NCBI GenBank assembly: GCA_034440615.1
Contig: JAOTOM010004552.1
Location: forward strand, 186,001-250,000
Length of the DNA stretch: 64,000 nt
Direction: 5' to 3'
From: Ashinkailepas kermadecensis
Taxonomy: Eukaryota; Arthropoda; Thecostraca; Neolepadidae
Shown: piece after piece, positions 12,301 to 24,254 of the stretch
How the letters are laid out: every line of letters starts with the position of its first letter
Numbering within the stretch: position 1 is the first letter of the stretch
The notes under the pieces: model-generated
Database searches by the model: none
Told to the model about the DNA's origin: nothing
The model's input: the letters and a program-made list of their open reading frames with translations, nothing else
Made by a program: the position numbers and the translations under genes

Positions 12301-13003
12301 TGTACGTGAAAACTAGCTAACTGAGCATTGCAGTAGCTTTACATATGCACGTGTGGTATCCTATGGCAAGCCTATCCGGCCAACGTGTGTCGTGCCGTAA
12401 TCAGACCACTAAGCCAATTGTATATCACCGCATTGCCATGACTTAAATAGCGCAATGCAAGAGGGTCAATGTGACCACCAATCCAAGCAATCCAATTGGA
12501 CGGCATGAATTCAGCCAAAAGCTCGGCGTGCCGACGATGCACCGACGCCGTCCAGGGAACTGACACCTGTGTCCAGTCGTCAGTCGACCGGCCAGCGCAG
12601 CGGCACGATTGTTCCACTGAAATCTGCCGCGTCACGTGGCGACCGCTGCAGTTACGGCCGGCGGGGCGGAGCGTGGGCACACCACGGCCGCTGTCCGGAG
12701 GGTCCAGCTGCACCACCGGTGACGCGCCGAGTCGCGCGACGCAGACGCGTCGCGCCGCCGCCCGTCGAGTCAGACGCCGACGCCGACGGCGCTTCTGTCT
12801 GGCCGGACGCCGAGTGCGTGCGGCGACGACGGCGGCGCGTCGGCTGCACTGCCGGCGCCGCCCGGACGTCTTGACGCCTCCCACCCCCACCTGGCTGTCG
12901 GTGGGGTCACGCCGGCCCGCCTCACGCAGGTCAGACAGAGCGGGTGGAGCGGCCAGCCGACCGCAGCCTCGGCGAGGGCTCAGCATCGCAGATTCGAATG
13001 TGC

Positions 13004-13006
<3 letters not shown>

Positions 13007-13045
<39 letters not shown>

Positions 13046-13088
13046 ATCATCATATCATCATATCATCATATCATCATCATCATCATAA
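13007..13088. repeat. (ATC)n microsatellite
   Basis: About 80 bp of TCA repeats with a few TCATA interruptions. The preceding GC-rich segment 12490-13000 is open in several frames on both strands but has no recognisable domain or convincing splice border, so no gene is called there. Confidence 0.9.
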
Positions 13089-13891
13089 CCATCAATGCGT
13101 TCGCTGGTTACTAAGATCGACTGCCTCAGATTACACCGCAGCAGCACGATTTAGATGTTTTCTACATTTCTGAGACATGGTGACCGACCCTGCCCGAGGA
13201 TTTTCCCTGTATGATTTTCCAGGTTGCCAAATTTACACCAAGATCACACAGCCTACTCGCAGCGCCGCAACGTGATTACCTGATGTGGTTGGATTGTGAT
13301 CTTATGCAAGGACAATTTTGAAGTAAATGTTTTAAAGGTCGCCACCGCGGGCCCGTGCGAAGCGTTAGCGGAGGCGGCGGGGCGACCCCTCGTTCACGAC
13401 GCTCGCAACCGACCTCCCTTCTTGTCCAGTGGCCACAGCTTTTCATGAACTCCAGTATCATTTGAAGCTGACGCGTGGCTGCCGGAAGCGCACTTTCTGT
13501 CTAGGCGATATTGATACCTATCTACCTTTCCATGACTGGCTGAATGTGCGTCCACATAAATAACTTCTAATCATATTACGCCACAGCTCACTTAGACCTG
13601 AATCTACAGCGACTGGGCAGATTCAGCTCCCCCATATTTCAGTATCTATTGGGCATATTTCACAACTGAGTAGCTCAAGCGAATTCTACTCGTCAAATCT
13701 ACATATTTAGTGGATCAAGCTGTCGAAAATATTTCCATGGCGAGGTCAGGAGGACAAAGAATTGGAGACATCGATAAAATTTGGGAGTCCGTTTGTATTT
13801 TACATCGGTAAGATTGTGCATGGATGGATATAGACCATTATTATGGATCCAAGGCACCATTTGATGTCCATGCATGCTCATGTAAAACAGT

Positions 13892-13991
13892 CAATGGCGT
13901 AGCCAGGAACCTAAGGATGGGGTGGGTACCATTTGTTTTTTAATGGCTGGTTCTTCTTGACCATTGGGAAAATCTCCTGGCTCTGCCACTG
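13892..13991. mobile_element. Short MITE-like element, 100 bp
   Basis: Begins CAATGGCGTAGCCAGGA and ends TCCTGGCTCTGCCACTG, which are imperfect inverted repeats (14 of 17 positions). GTAGCCAGG-type termini are common in animal non-autonomous DNA transposons. No target-site duplication is evident. Confidence 0.45.
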
Positions 13992-14639
13992 CGTGCGATG
14001 TATGATAATCGCTTGTCCAGAATTCATCCCTCTCCCTCCTTGATCCGCCATTGACAGTGTCCCCCGTCGCTCCATGCTTGTAGTGATCTGAATAAGACAT
14101 GTTCTGAATATATATCGTCAGCTCTCGGATGGATTCGCCGACGGGAATGTCGTCTGGCTCGGCAACTGCTGAGCCTGCGACTCATTAGTACTCACGGCAA
14201 CGAGTTCAACCCGTCCTCCCAACGTTCCGATGACAACGAATATGATGCCGCTTTGAGAAAACCTGTCAAATGTTGCCCATTTTTTTGCTTCCCCTTGATC
14301 CGTCCGTGACATAATTAGGCTTAAGCTAAGTATTTCAGTGGGTGAGCAAGAACGTGTGACCAGTTAAATTCCAAATGATAGTCACCTGAACAGCAAAACA
14401 ATGAAAATATTCAGGTGCATGTGCTGTTCCTAAGTTTCCTTTAAAAATCACGCAGAGGTGCCTCCCAATATTCGCTCCTGGAGCCGCCTCTGTATAGTTA
14501 CGAAACCACATTTCGGCACAAAGTAGAACAAAGAAAGATAGTAAAAGTCATCGAGTTTCACGCTTCTATCACAAAGTGCTATGGAACGGCAGGTGAAAAA
14601 CCACAGGGGGTGGGGGTGGGGGGGGGGCGGAATCTGCCC

Positions 14640-15445
14640 ACTGGAATAGGGCTCAACTACCTCAACTTGGTTCAGCTGGTGCATACGCCGACGCATCTGA
14701 AGCCGTCCTCCGAATCCATACTCGACCACGTCATCGTCGACGTCACTAATGTCAGCCTGGCCTTCACCGTGCCATCTCATCCAATCGCCGACCACCTGAC
14801 GAGCATCATTCGCCCGCTCTTCCAGCGACAGCGCTGCCGCCCCCCCTCCCCCTCCGTTCACCACGTGTCCCTCGAGCGTCAACTGAGATGTCATCTCCGT
14901 CAACCTTTTGCGCGCCGACCAGAGCGCCGTGTATGAAGCCATCGACGCCAGCGGAAAAGTCAGCGCTCCTACGCTTGTGACGCGACATGGTGGACACGCA
15001 TACTACCCCCTGCAGATGGTGACCCCGCCGCCCGCACAGCCTCTGACTTAGCCGACAGTCCAGGGGTGCAGCAGCTGATGCGCGGAGGTGTGACAAGGCC
15101 TACCGGCTGTGGCGGCTCTCCGACGCGGTACAAGTGGGTAGGCGTGACTACCGGCAGCTGCGTTACAAGGCTAAGGGTGTGTTCCCCTCATGCAAACGTA
15201 ATCTTTTGTCTGCAGAAGTGACGCGGGATCGACGGTGTTTTTGGCGCGCCACCCGGGAGTTGGCGCCTCTCTCGGCGGGTGAGGGAGGGAGTTGGCGCTG
15301 TTCTCGGTGGGTGAGGGAGGGAGTGGCACCGACTAAGTGGCGCCGAGGCAGGCTGAGCGAGCTTAATGGCCACTTTGCCGCTACCTGTCTGCTCATCGCA
15401 GCTCTCATTCGCACACCACACTCAGCAACATTCCGCTATCGGTGA
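14640..15445 (+). pseudogene. LINE ORF2 remnant: end of endonuclease domain and linker
   Basis: At 14640-14800 the frame reads LVQLVHTPTH, SILDHVIVDV and HPIADH, the end of an AP-like endonuclease domain of a non-LTR element (the SDH motif decayed to ADH). Further on, after frameshifts, KAYRLWRLSDAVQ and DYRQLRYKAK match the linker between endonuclease and reverse transcriptase. The frame at 15134-15445 contains an internal duplication (GAGTTGGCGC... GTGAGGGAGG twice) and continues to LNGHFAATC. It is the upstream part of an ORF2, as expected of a CR1- or Jockey-type copy; the reverse transcriptase is missing. Confidence 0.65.
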
Positions 15446-15825
15446 AATCCTGCACACAAAACAAAGATTACCTCCACCGCAAAACTGCTGAATCCATCCA
15501 CTTAAAAAGCTGAGGCCTGCACGAAATGAAACCGTGCCGTGTATTTGCATCAGGAGTTGACGAAGGTTTCTTCCTGATTGTGCTGTACGACGCTGACAAT
15601 GCGTGTCGGTTCTTTTCGGCTATATTTAACAAAGGCTCGTAGCTGAAAATATACGCGAATACAAGATTAACTTCCGAATTTATAACTGTGAAAGGAGGAC
15701 ACACACACACATTCCAGCATGTCTGTACGGTTTACCCGGTAAGTTGATACCAGTGTTGTATTCGCTCCGGTCTGGTGGCGGCAGTGAACGGGAGGCGCCG
15801 GCAATGCATGGCGGTATATGCCTTT

Positions 15826-15985
15826 CCGCGCTGGGAAACCATCTATGCTATATTTGTGGTATACTATATGCCATTCCACACTGGATATCCCCCATGCTTT
15901 TGCTATACTGGTGGTATGCTATATGCTATTCCGCACTGGGTAGCCTTCTATGTTATACTGGTGGTATACTATACTGGGCACTGAG
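15826..15985. repeat. 50-55-bp diverged direct repeat, three copies
   Basis: Units start CCGCGCTGGG, CCACACTGGA and CCGCACTGGG at 15826, 15876 and 15931 and end in GTGGTATACTATATGC-like sequence. Nearby, 16075-16165 contains several copies of CGGTGCACACAACGG in both orientations. Confidence 0.7.
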
Positions 15986-16269
15986 TCACTCCACCGCTAA
16001 CCCACTCACCCTGAAGCTTCCAGGATTGGGATGGTCCTTGCGGTGACACACGGTGCCGTTTGGAATGGCCGTCGGTGCACACAACGGTGCACACAACGGT
16101 GCACAACGGCAACATCGTTCGTTCGCATCGTTGTGTGCACACATCGGTGCACACAACGGCAGTGAATGAAAGTGCATCCCCGTGCCGGTCTGAAGCTGTC
16201 CGGTTTGAAAATCGATGCGAAATTGTGCAGCTTGCAAATTCGAGTTATTTGAAAGTATCCTGACACGTG

Positions 16270-18110
16270 TTTATGGTCGCATTTTGTTCCTTTATTTCCT
16301 GTCAAGTAATTCTTCGGACACGATGGTTGCCTGTGCATAGATTTTGCGTAGTTTTAGGTGTCCTTGTGAATAGAAACATATGGGGCTGGTGCTGTGCGGG
16401 AAGGCTCCCCTGGTTTCCATCGTATGTCCAGGAGCTAGCACGCATTGTGAAAATGTCTGCTGGCGCAAAGCTCATGACAAATGCTTTTTGAGTTGTTAGA
16501 AATTCCCTGGAATAGTTGCAGAGCATGCCAGATGGATTGGGGTCCAGTTCTTCCAGACCAGCTGACATTGATACGGCTAACTCAATCGACCAAGAATCCC
16601 TTTGGCTGAGACCTTAGTGACTCCACCTCAGACAGTTTCCCTAACCTCACCTAGCATGCAAGCTTCACGACGCTACTCTTTGTTCTCAAGATGCCAGGCA
16701 GTGATGGGCGGGTTCCCCCTCCCGACTTTATTCTGCGTTTTTGGCTGACTTTCTCCAATGTGCGTGCTGGAGTAGCATCGGAGGTAGTGTCTAAGTTAGT
16801 GCCAAATTACACTGGGGGTATAAGCTTCCTGAACAGTGGCACAATTAGCAGGGTTTATTAACCAATTTTCCACTATTCTGAACCAAAGGGAAGATATTTG
16901 GGATGTCCTTCGGATACTATATTTCCCATTTGTTAGAAGATTATGTAAAAGCACTTTCTTGAACCTCCAGGGCCCTACGGAATCGTAACACTATTAAACT
17001 GTCGTTTATCCTTGGTTCCACTGCATGCGAATTGTTACCAGACCAAGATATCGGCTAACTGATGCTGCTTTGCTGTCATTGGAGGCCACCGGAGGGCTAC
17101 CACACCTTTTGATTAATCGTTTTCAATGTTGTCATCCTGACCACCTTTATCTACCGGTACAAGATATGACCTTGACATCTGACGAAAATATGCCACTCGC
17201 CCACACATCTTGGCTCGTAGCTCGACGGCCGGAGGATGGCAATGGGGAGGGCAGGGGAGGGGCGACATCTGGAGGGTCGGCCCGCATGCCTGTCATGACG
17301 TCATGTGCGAGTTTGGCGCCGCACGCCCCAGTTTGGCTCCAAGCCTAGCCACGCTATTTTTAACCAGCCAGACCTCAGCCGACCACTATGCGCACCTGCA
17401 TAGTGGGAGGAGGGGAGGGGCGATTATGATTCGGCGCATGAGTCCCTGATGTTTGGTGCTAGTGGAGCGGCTACCTAGCTGATGGCCGATGAATAATACG
17501 AACATTGATTATATTCTAGTGATTATATATATATATATATGTATACATATAACAAATCACGCTGAGCCTGAAGGTACCGAAAAGTGCATGCGATGCATTC
17601 ACCAAATGGCAGGCAGAAATAAAAGGCGCCATCACCTGGGACTGAACTCGAGACCCCCGTGGTGCAAAAGAAACACTTCACTTAGTTGCCGTCCGGGACG
17701 GACGGCGAGTGCCAGCTGTGGTGCGAGGTGCGTCGTAAGCTGCCCGTGGCTGGGAACGCCGACACAAACGGCTTTCCTTGAGCGAAAGTTGAGAGTACTT
17801 TAGTATAAATATTGTAATGAATGACGAAGCTTGAACGTTGACCAATCTGAAAAGAGCGGGTCTGGTTCTGAGTGAGAGCATTTGAACTTGAAATGCTATA
17901 TTCCAACTTGGAGCGTCGCTGAAAGATGTCGACGGACTGAAATGCAGCCGTGAACTCGTCTCTTTGAACAATGATTAGGAACACCTCGCAATGAATACTG
18001 GGATGAGAATTGCTAAATATCCAACTTAAAAGCGCACATCTGGCTGCGAGTGAAACAATTAGAACGAGAAGGCGTGCGTGTGCACGGTTTCAAAGGCGTG
18101 ACGGACCGGT
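16270..18110. other. Intron 1 sequence, possible tRNA-derived SINE fragment at 17580-17710
   Basis: On the minus strand, GGTCTCGAGTTCAGTCCC near 17635-17655 resembles a tRNA-type B box. No clear A box or tail was found. A short TA tract lies at 17525-17542. No gene is supported. Confidence 0.3.
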
Positions 18111-18112
18111 CC

Positions 18113-18232
18113 GACCTGGTCGGGACTGGTCGGGACTGGTCGGGACTGGTCGGGACTGGTCCGGACTGGTCGGGACTGGTCGGGACTGGTCGGGACTGGT
18201 CGGGACTGGTCGGGACCGGTCGGGACTGGTCG
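18113..18232. repeat. 10-bp minisatellite, about 12 copies
   Basis: Tandem TCGGGACTGG with two single-base variants. It lies just upstream of a plus-strand acceptor-like and donor-like pair at 18238/18402. Confidence 0.9.
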
Positions 18233-18238
18233 CTCAGA

Positions 18239-18401
18239 CCAAATTTCATGCCGTGCACCCGGAATCAACTCGCACAGCCGGTCAAGGACGAGTCAAGGAC
18301 GGCAAGGACGACGCGCCGGGGCGACAAGGTGGAGCCACGCCGCCGCCGCCGACGAGCCCCGAAGTCGCAGGCGGACGATCAAACAGCCGAGCGTGTCGCA
18401 C
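18239..18401 (+). CDS. Weak candidate exon, low complexity
   Basis: Bordered by GGTCGCTCAG and by GAG/GTGAGT. One frame is Pro/Gly/Arg-rich (DDAPGRQGGATPPPPTSP), and the other two frames are also open, so the reading frame is not decided. It would be a plus-strand exon nested in intron 1 of the mannosidase-like gene, followed immediately by the 40-bp array. Chance is a serious alternative in GC-rich DNA. Confidence 0.15.
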
Positions 18402-18460
18402 GAGGTGAGTGCGGACCGAGGGCGGGGCGCAGTGCACAACGCGAAGTCGTGCCGCTCGCG

Positions 18461-19142
18461 CCGGACGCGTGGCGGGCGCCGTACCATTCCGAAGCAGCCG
18501 CCGGACGCGTGGCGGGCGCCGCGCCATTCCGAAGCAGCCGCCGGACGCGTGGCGGGCGCCGTACCATTCCGAAGCAGCCTCCGGACGCGTGGCGGGCGCC
18601 GTACCATTCCGAAGCAGCCTCCGGACGCGTGGCGGGCGCCGTACCATTCCGAAGCAGCCTCCGGACGCGTGGCGGGCGCCGTACCATTCGAAGCAGCCTC
18701 CGGACGCGTGGCGGGCGCCGTACCATTCCGAAGCAGCCGCCGGACGCGTGGCGGGCGCCGTACCATTCCGAAGCAGCCGCCGGACGCGTGGCGGGCGCCG
18801 TACCATTCCGAAGCAGCCGCCGGACGCGTGGCGGGCGCCGTACCATTCCGAAGCAGCCTCCAGACGCGTGGCGGGCGCCGTACCATTCCGAAGCAGCCGC
18901 CGGACGCGTGGCGGGCGCCGTACCATTCCGAAGCAGCCGCCGGACGCGTGGCGGGCGCCGTACCATTCCGAAGCAGCCTCCGGACGCGTGGCGGGCGCCG
19001 TACCATTCCGAAGCAGCCTCCGGACGCGTGGCGGGCGCCGTACCATTCCGAAGCAGCCTCCGGACGCGTGGCGGGCGCCGTACCATTCCGAAGCAGCCGC
19101 CGGACGCGTGGCGGGCGCCGCGCCATTCCGAAGCAGCCGCCT
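18461..19142. repeat. 40-bp minisatellite, 17 copies
   Basis: Very homogeneous tandem of CCGGACGCGTGGCGGGCGCC plus GTACCATTCCGAAGCAGCC(G/T). One unit at about 18690 lacks a single base, which switches the reading frame and creates several overlapping repeat-only ORFs on both strands. Confidence 0.97.
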
Positions 19143-19325
19143 GGCCGGCGAATGACGGCCGGCGTGGGACCGGCGGGGGTGAATCGGCGCGAGGAGGGGT
19201 CACCGATCAGCAGCCGCCACCGGCCGCGGCGGCGAGGAGGCGCGCACCCGGCCAGGCTTCGTCGCAGCGGACACTGAACTGTTCGGGGGGGCAGTGCTGA
19301 AACCCGAGCCGGCCCCGCGCCGTGG

Positions 19326-19541
19326 CAACTCGAGGCAATCGTAGAAGCTCGCCAGGAGCGCCTGTTCCACGACAGACCGACACGCGAGCACTGGGCCCAG
19401 ATAGAGGGGGATGGGGGGGGGGCGGTCAGTGCTCAACTCAAGGCAATCGTAGAAGCTCGCCAGGAGCGCCTGTTCCACGACAGACCGCCACGCGAGCACT
19501 GGGCCCAGATAGAGGGGGGTGGGGTTGCAGATCAGGGGGAA
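19326..19541. repeat. 108-bp direct duplication
   Basis: CAACTC(G/A)AGGCAATCGTAG starts copies at 19326 and 19434; each continues through CGCCAGGAGCGCCTGTTCC to the G-rich AGATAGAGGGGG. Since 108 is a multiple of three, the minus strand shows a 36-residue repeated frame; no function is recognised. Confidence 0.9.
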
Positions 19542-19665
19542 TCCGGCCGGCACCGGACAGACGAGAGGTGCGCGTGCGAGGGAGGCCGAAGGGCCGCCCG
19601 ACAAGCTGACCGGGACGAGACCAGCAGGCGGCCCCGTCGTAACCAGGTGCACACCAGAACAACAG

Positions 19666-20599
19666 CGGGTCGTGCCGGGGCGGAGACAGCGACCGACCAG
19701 TCAATGGTAGCCTGGTGGAGCGGACGCCGGCGGTATCGTCCGGCGTGGGTCCCGCGACGACAACGGCTGCGGACCCATTCATTTGACGGGCCGTGCCGGG
19801 GCGGAGACAGCTACCAACCAGTCAATGGTAGCCTGGTGGAGCGGACGCCGGCGGTATCGTCCGGCGTGGGTCCCGCGACGACAACGGCTGCGGACCCATT
19901 CATTTGACGGGCCGTGCCGGGGCGGAGACAGCTACCGACCAGTCAATGGTGTCCTGGTGGAGCGGACGCCGGCGGTATCGTCCGGCGTGGGTCCCGCGAC
20001 GACAACGGCTGCGGACCCATTCATTTGACGGGCCGTGCCGGGGCGGAGACAGCTACCGACCAGTCAATGGTGTCCTGGTGGAGCGGACGCCGGCGGTATC
20101 GTCCGGCGTGGGTCCGCGACGACAACGGCTGGGACCCATTCATTTGAGGCTGCGGGGGGAGAAAAATTCTGTGGACGCCGGCGGTATCGTCCGGCTGGGT
20201 CCCGCGACGACAACGGCTGCGGACCCATTCATTTGACGGGCCGTGCCGGGGCGGAGACAGCGACCGACCAGTCAATGGTAGCCTGGTGGAGCGGACGCCG
20301 GCGGTATCGTCCGGCGTGGGTCCCGCGACGACAACGGCTGCGGACCCATTCATTTGACGGGCCGTGCCGGGGCGGAGACAGCTACCGACCAGTCAATGGT
20401 GTCCTGGTGGAGCGGACGCCGGCGGTATCGTCCGGCGTGGGTCCCGCGACGACAACGGCTGCGGACCCATTCATTTGACGGGCCGTGCCGGGGCGGAGAC
20501 AGCGACCGACCAGTCAATGGTGTCCTGGTGGAGTGGACGCCGGCGGTATCGTCCGGCGTGGGTCCCGCGACGACAACGGCTGCGGACCCATTCATTTGC
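19666..20599. repeat. 121-bp satellite, about 7.7 copies
   Basis: Unit includes GTGCCGGGGCGGAGACAG, CAGTCAATGGT(A/G)(G/T)CCTGGTGG, CGGCGGTATCGTCCGGCG and CGGACCCATTCATTTGACGG. One copy near 20100-20180 is truncated and carries an insertion, AGGCTGCGGGGGGAG. Copies are nearly identical, suggesting recent amplification. The unit is not a multiple of three, so the ORFs starting every 121 bp are artefacts. Confidence 0.95.
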
Positions 20600-22870
20600 G
20601 GGGTATGCGAGTAGTGTGCGAAGGACTTCCGATCAAAAGGAAAAGACACGCGAAGCACATGGTTATGTACAGCAACCTCAGGCCATTTTTGTCATGGAGG
20701 CTGGCTGTGAAATCCAGTAAGACGCATCTGGTTCCGGGACATGAACCACCTAGCTCGTGATCTGAACTCAGCTAACTCCCACTCGTGGTCTGGATCATCA
20801 TTGATCTGGTCTGGATCACTGCCCGGTAATGCCACTCTCTAAACAAAGTAAGCACGATCTGGGACACCACCTGACTCTGAACAACCAAACCTATATTTCC
20901 GTACACGAAGAGCAAACGTGACTCGGCACCAAGGATATTTTGGTCTCGGTGTGTTGCTGATTCCGCGACCCTCGATTTAAAACGAATTTCCATCAGCACC
21001 AGCCGCTATTCCAACGAGAATCAGGCGTCATTTAGAAGCCCTGGACGAGGGAGTGCGAGTCTTGAAAGCGCGCGGTGAACTCCTATGTGGCTGCGGTATA
21101 CCAATAACGGAGCATTTACCTTTCATGCCCAATAGCCACACGCCTTCAAATATGCATAGCAGGCCAGGGTAACCACAGACTCGATACGTTCACCAATGTG
21201 TACCGCCTGAAGGCACTCGCAGGACAAGCCTTTGCTTCTTGTGCTCGACAACAAACGGCCCAGGCTGCCGGGCTGCTGGTCGACTGCGTCAGCGGACAAG
21301 CCGGCGGCTGGATGTGGAGCAAAATCAATGGCAAACTGCACCGGCCCCGAACATGCCGCCACAAAATCGTTTGATGCAACTGAACACAGACTGCGAGTAC
21401 TGCAGAGAACATGTCGTGGGGAAGCTCGTACAAGGTCGATATTTAGCAATATTTCTGTGCGAGGGCAGCTTCCACAACCGCTATTTCATCAGTCACTTCC
21501 GAACCGTTTGCGCTGGAGCTCTGTTAACTTGCGAGGCATGTTTTGTCCGCCTTGCGGTTTCTGTCAAAGCCAAGTAGAACATTGATAAACTTGGTACTGA
21601 TGCGAAATATTTGAATATACTATGTTCCCAAAAGATGTATGTATATATATATATTAATATATATGATATATATAGATATAAATGTACTACCACTGCACCG
21701 GCAAGTCTTTACACTGGAAGTATAAGGCGCCGTCGGAGGCTCTGAACGAACAGGGGATGGAGTCGGGCTTTGGGGATCATGGGGCACTTTGAGGACTATG
21801 GGGCACTGCATGCACAAGATCGTGCACCAAACCGCTTCGGCCGAAAACGTGTGAAACAACCACAACTGCCCTCCCTTGGCAGCCCGTAGAGACACGCACC
21901 TTCCAACGCGGATATCGGTTTATGAAATAGACTAGCGGGGAGACTGCATGCAGTTTCTGTGATGCTACTCAGCATGGTATGATTAGCTCCACAGGGGTCA
22001 GCTGTGGAGCACATTGGAAGGAATATAGCTCCCCGAAACCACTTTAAATACAGAAGACATGGTGTAGGGAGAACCATTGGGAAGGACACGAATCCCGAAA
22101 TTTGTGCAAAGTAACATCCATAGCTATTTGAGTAAAATTTTTAGTGGAAGTACGCGAGCTTCAGAAATCAGTCCAGCGTATTTCGATAAATTGGCACACA
22201 AGTAATAATCACGTAATACAACACAATAAATAGAATGCAGAAGACAACGGATCATGCGGGCTGAAGTGATGCAACACGCGCCGGTATCAGGCCAGACTCG
22301 CCAAGCACAAAGTCCGGCCTGGTGGCAGATCAAACCACTGATTAGCTCAGCTGCGTACAGGCAACGCAACACCCATGCTCGGTGCGCATATTGCGGTTCG
22401 CAATTGCGGAAGAATAGGCAACTGAGGAAAACGCATCGCTGCCAATGTTTCCCCAATTGCGGAAGGAGGATAATCTGGGAGGATGTATGTTTTGTCTATG
22501 TTTCGTCAGTCATTTCTGATGCAGATTCTAACGCAAGCACAGGCTACCCGGAATGGTAGTACTTGTGCGCATTGATGTATTGATAACCACCTGGTACGCT
22601 TCCCTTCACAGTACTCCAACCCCTTGTTTGCATTAAACATAGCTGGATGACGTCACCTTCGCTTCGTAAGTGGTGGAGCCTAGAATGAAGGCGCATGTCC
22701 ATCGTCTATCCGTCGCCTACCGGCAGCATCGCTGGTCCCTGCGGATCTCTTCAGGTCGCTGCAACATCCCCACTGTTCTCTCATCTACCTGCTCCGCCCT
22801 CTGCCCTCATCGCCAGGTGCTCGTCTTCAGTTCCTGGCTACCACCGTCCTCACTTCGTCTTGTTCTATTT
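20600..22870. other. Intron 1 sequence with an unassigned open segment
   Basis: A minus-strand frame at 21127-21449 (reading HIGERIESVVTLACYAY and ending in a stop at 21125) and a plus frame at 21170-21370 look less random than their surroundings, but neither matches a family I know. A TA/GATA tract lies at 21640-21680. Confidence 0.35.
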
Positions 22871-22871
22871 T

Positions 22872-23132
22872 CCGTCCCTTCCGTGGTTAACCGATCTCCG
22901 GGGTGACCCCCATCCACATGCCGTGTATAGTGCCACACATGGCTATTGCCTGTGTTATCCGTCCCCTCCGTGGTTTGTCAATCTCCTGGGTGAACCCCAG
23001 CCACACGCCGCATATAGTGACACACATGACCTCTATTCGTGTTATCCGTCCCCTCCGTGGTTGGCCCATCTCCCGGGTGACCCCCATCCTCACGCCGTGT
23101 ATAGTGCCACACATGGCCATTACCCGTGTTCG
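22872..23132. repeat. 87-bp direct repeat, three copies
   Basis: Copies start CCGTCCC at 22872, 22959 and 23046 and share CACATGGC(T/C)ATT-type and CACGCCG(T/C)-type segments. 87 bp equals 29 codons, so the frame stays open across the array; no domain is seen. Confidence 0.9.
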
Positions 23133-23470
23133 GCTGTTGCAGTTTTGCGATGCCAGGGTCAGCCAGCCATTTGTCAATTCAGTTTTGGTTCATTGTCCTG
23201 GTCATTGTTCAAGTTGAACGGTGGTTTGTGTTTCATCGTTAAAGTTGAACGGTGGTATATATTTTCTGTTCCTAGCAATCTGATCGATTTAACGTTCCAA
23301 TTTTTGCGCAGGACTGTTCGGTCATGAACATTTCTCCTTTTCACGCAGATTTCAATGATATCGGTTCGAGAATCGGCATGGTGGGGGAATGACTGGAGCA
23401 GTCCCCCAGAATGATCCACATATATCTGGATATTCACAATTGCAACTGAGGCGGTACTGGAAATAGTTGA

Positions 23471-23701
23471 ATGGTTGGGACGTCGGGGGTGACGACGTAT
23501 TACGACCCGAGGGGAAACTGGCATAAACTGGCAAAGACGCAGCCGTTGCATTCAAAGATGGATATCTTATATTTCGTGCCGAAGCACCAGTTGCTTCCCA
23601 ATTGTACTACAAATGAGGTGATCGATCGGAAAGCGCAGATTTTCGAAGATGCAAAAAAGTTGGTAGAAACGGGATGCGAGAGGTACATAACGAATTATGG
23701 G
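23471..23701 (+). CDS. Candidate exon of an unrecognised gene
   Basis: An ATG-initiated frame of 77 codons ends at a donor-like site (ATGG/GTAAGC). Translation begins MVGTSGVTTYYDPRGNW, continues with ILYFVPKHQLLPNCTT, and ends with a charged helix-like part (IFEDAKKLVETGCERY). Composition looks protein-like and differs from the nearby repeat frames. It is antisense to the mannosidase-like gene inside intron 1. A minus-strand frame (23174-23551) overlaps it and is the competing reading. No domain is recognised. Confidence 0.3.
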
Positions 23702-24254
23702 TAAGCTTGTATTTATCAGACTATGGCGTCGTCGTGCTTTTCCAATAATTCTTAGCCAAACGTTTGCGATGATAGAAACGATGCATGAATATCACCACCA
23801 TTTTTACCTTTAAGGAATCGGTACATTAAACACGCACGATGTTATGCCAAAGGTGAGAATGTATGCTAGGGGAGCCTGCCCGCTAAATGTTAACCCAATC
23901 ATCTTAGCTGACCCCGGACAGATGATGACTTCATGCCTGCACCTCCTATTTCATTCATAGTCCACCGACTACGTCATAATCTACTAACCAGGATTACTAT
24001 CACCTTGAGAAATACACATGGCGTGTAAGTCGGCTCGTTTACAATGCTGTTTCAGTTGGGCGTGACAGGTGCGTCACGTGACAGGTGCGTCACGTGACAC
24101 GCGAGCGCCGTCTCCATTCAAGCTGGGCCATCAGGGTGTGCCACCGCTTAGGGACACAAACTCCACACAGCCATGGGGTGGCACATGGCGCGCATTGCTC
24201 CGGAGCGTGCTTCCGGTACTGATATGTGGCTGGCCGGACAGATACTGTCAGCCG

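Noticed and set aside
12372..12986. 204-codon minus-strand ORF
   Set aside because: GC-rich, Arg-rich, open on both strands in several frames, with no domain and no convincing splice sites.
14448..14942. Minus-strand 164-codon ORF
   Set aside because: It is antisense to the LINE endonuclease remnant, whose motifs (LVHTPTH, SILDHVIV) lie on the plus strand.
18050..19300. 248-416-codon ORFs on both strands
   Set aside because: Frames of the 40-bp array; a single-base deletion in one unit switches the frames without any sign of selection.
22254..22559. Zinc-ribbon-like plus-strand ORF (CAYCGSQLRK)
   Set aside because: The Cys spacing is incomplete and a longer minus-strand frame overlaps. No other support.
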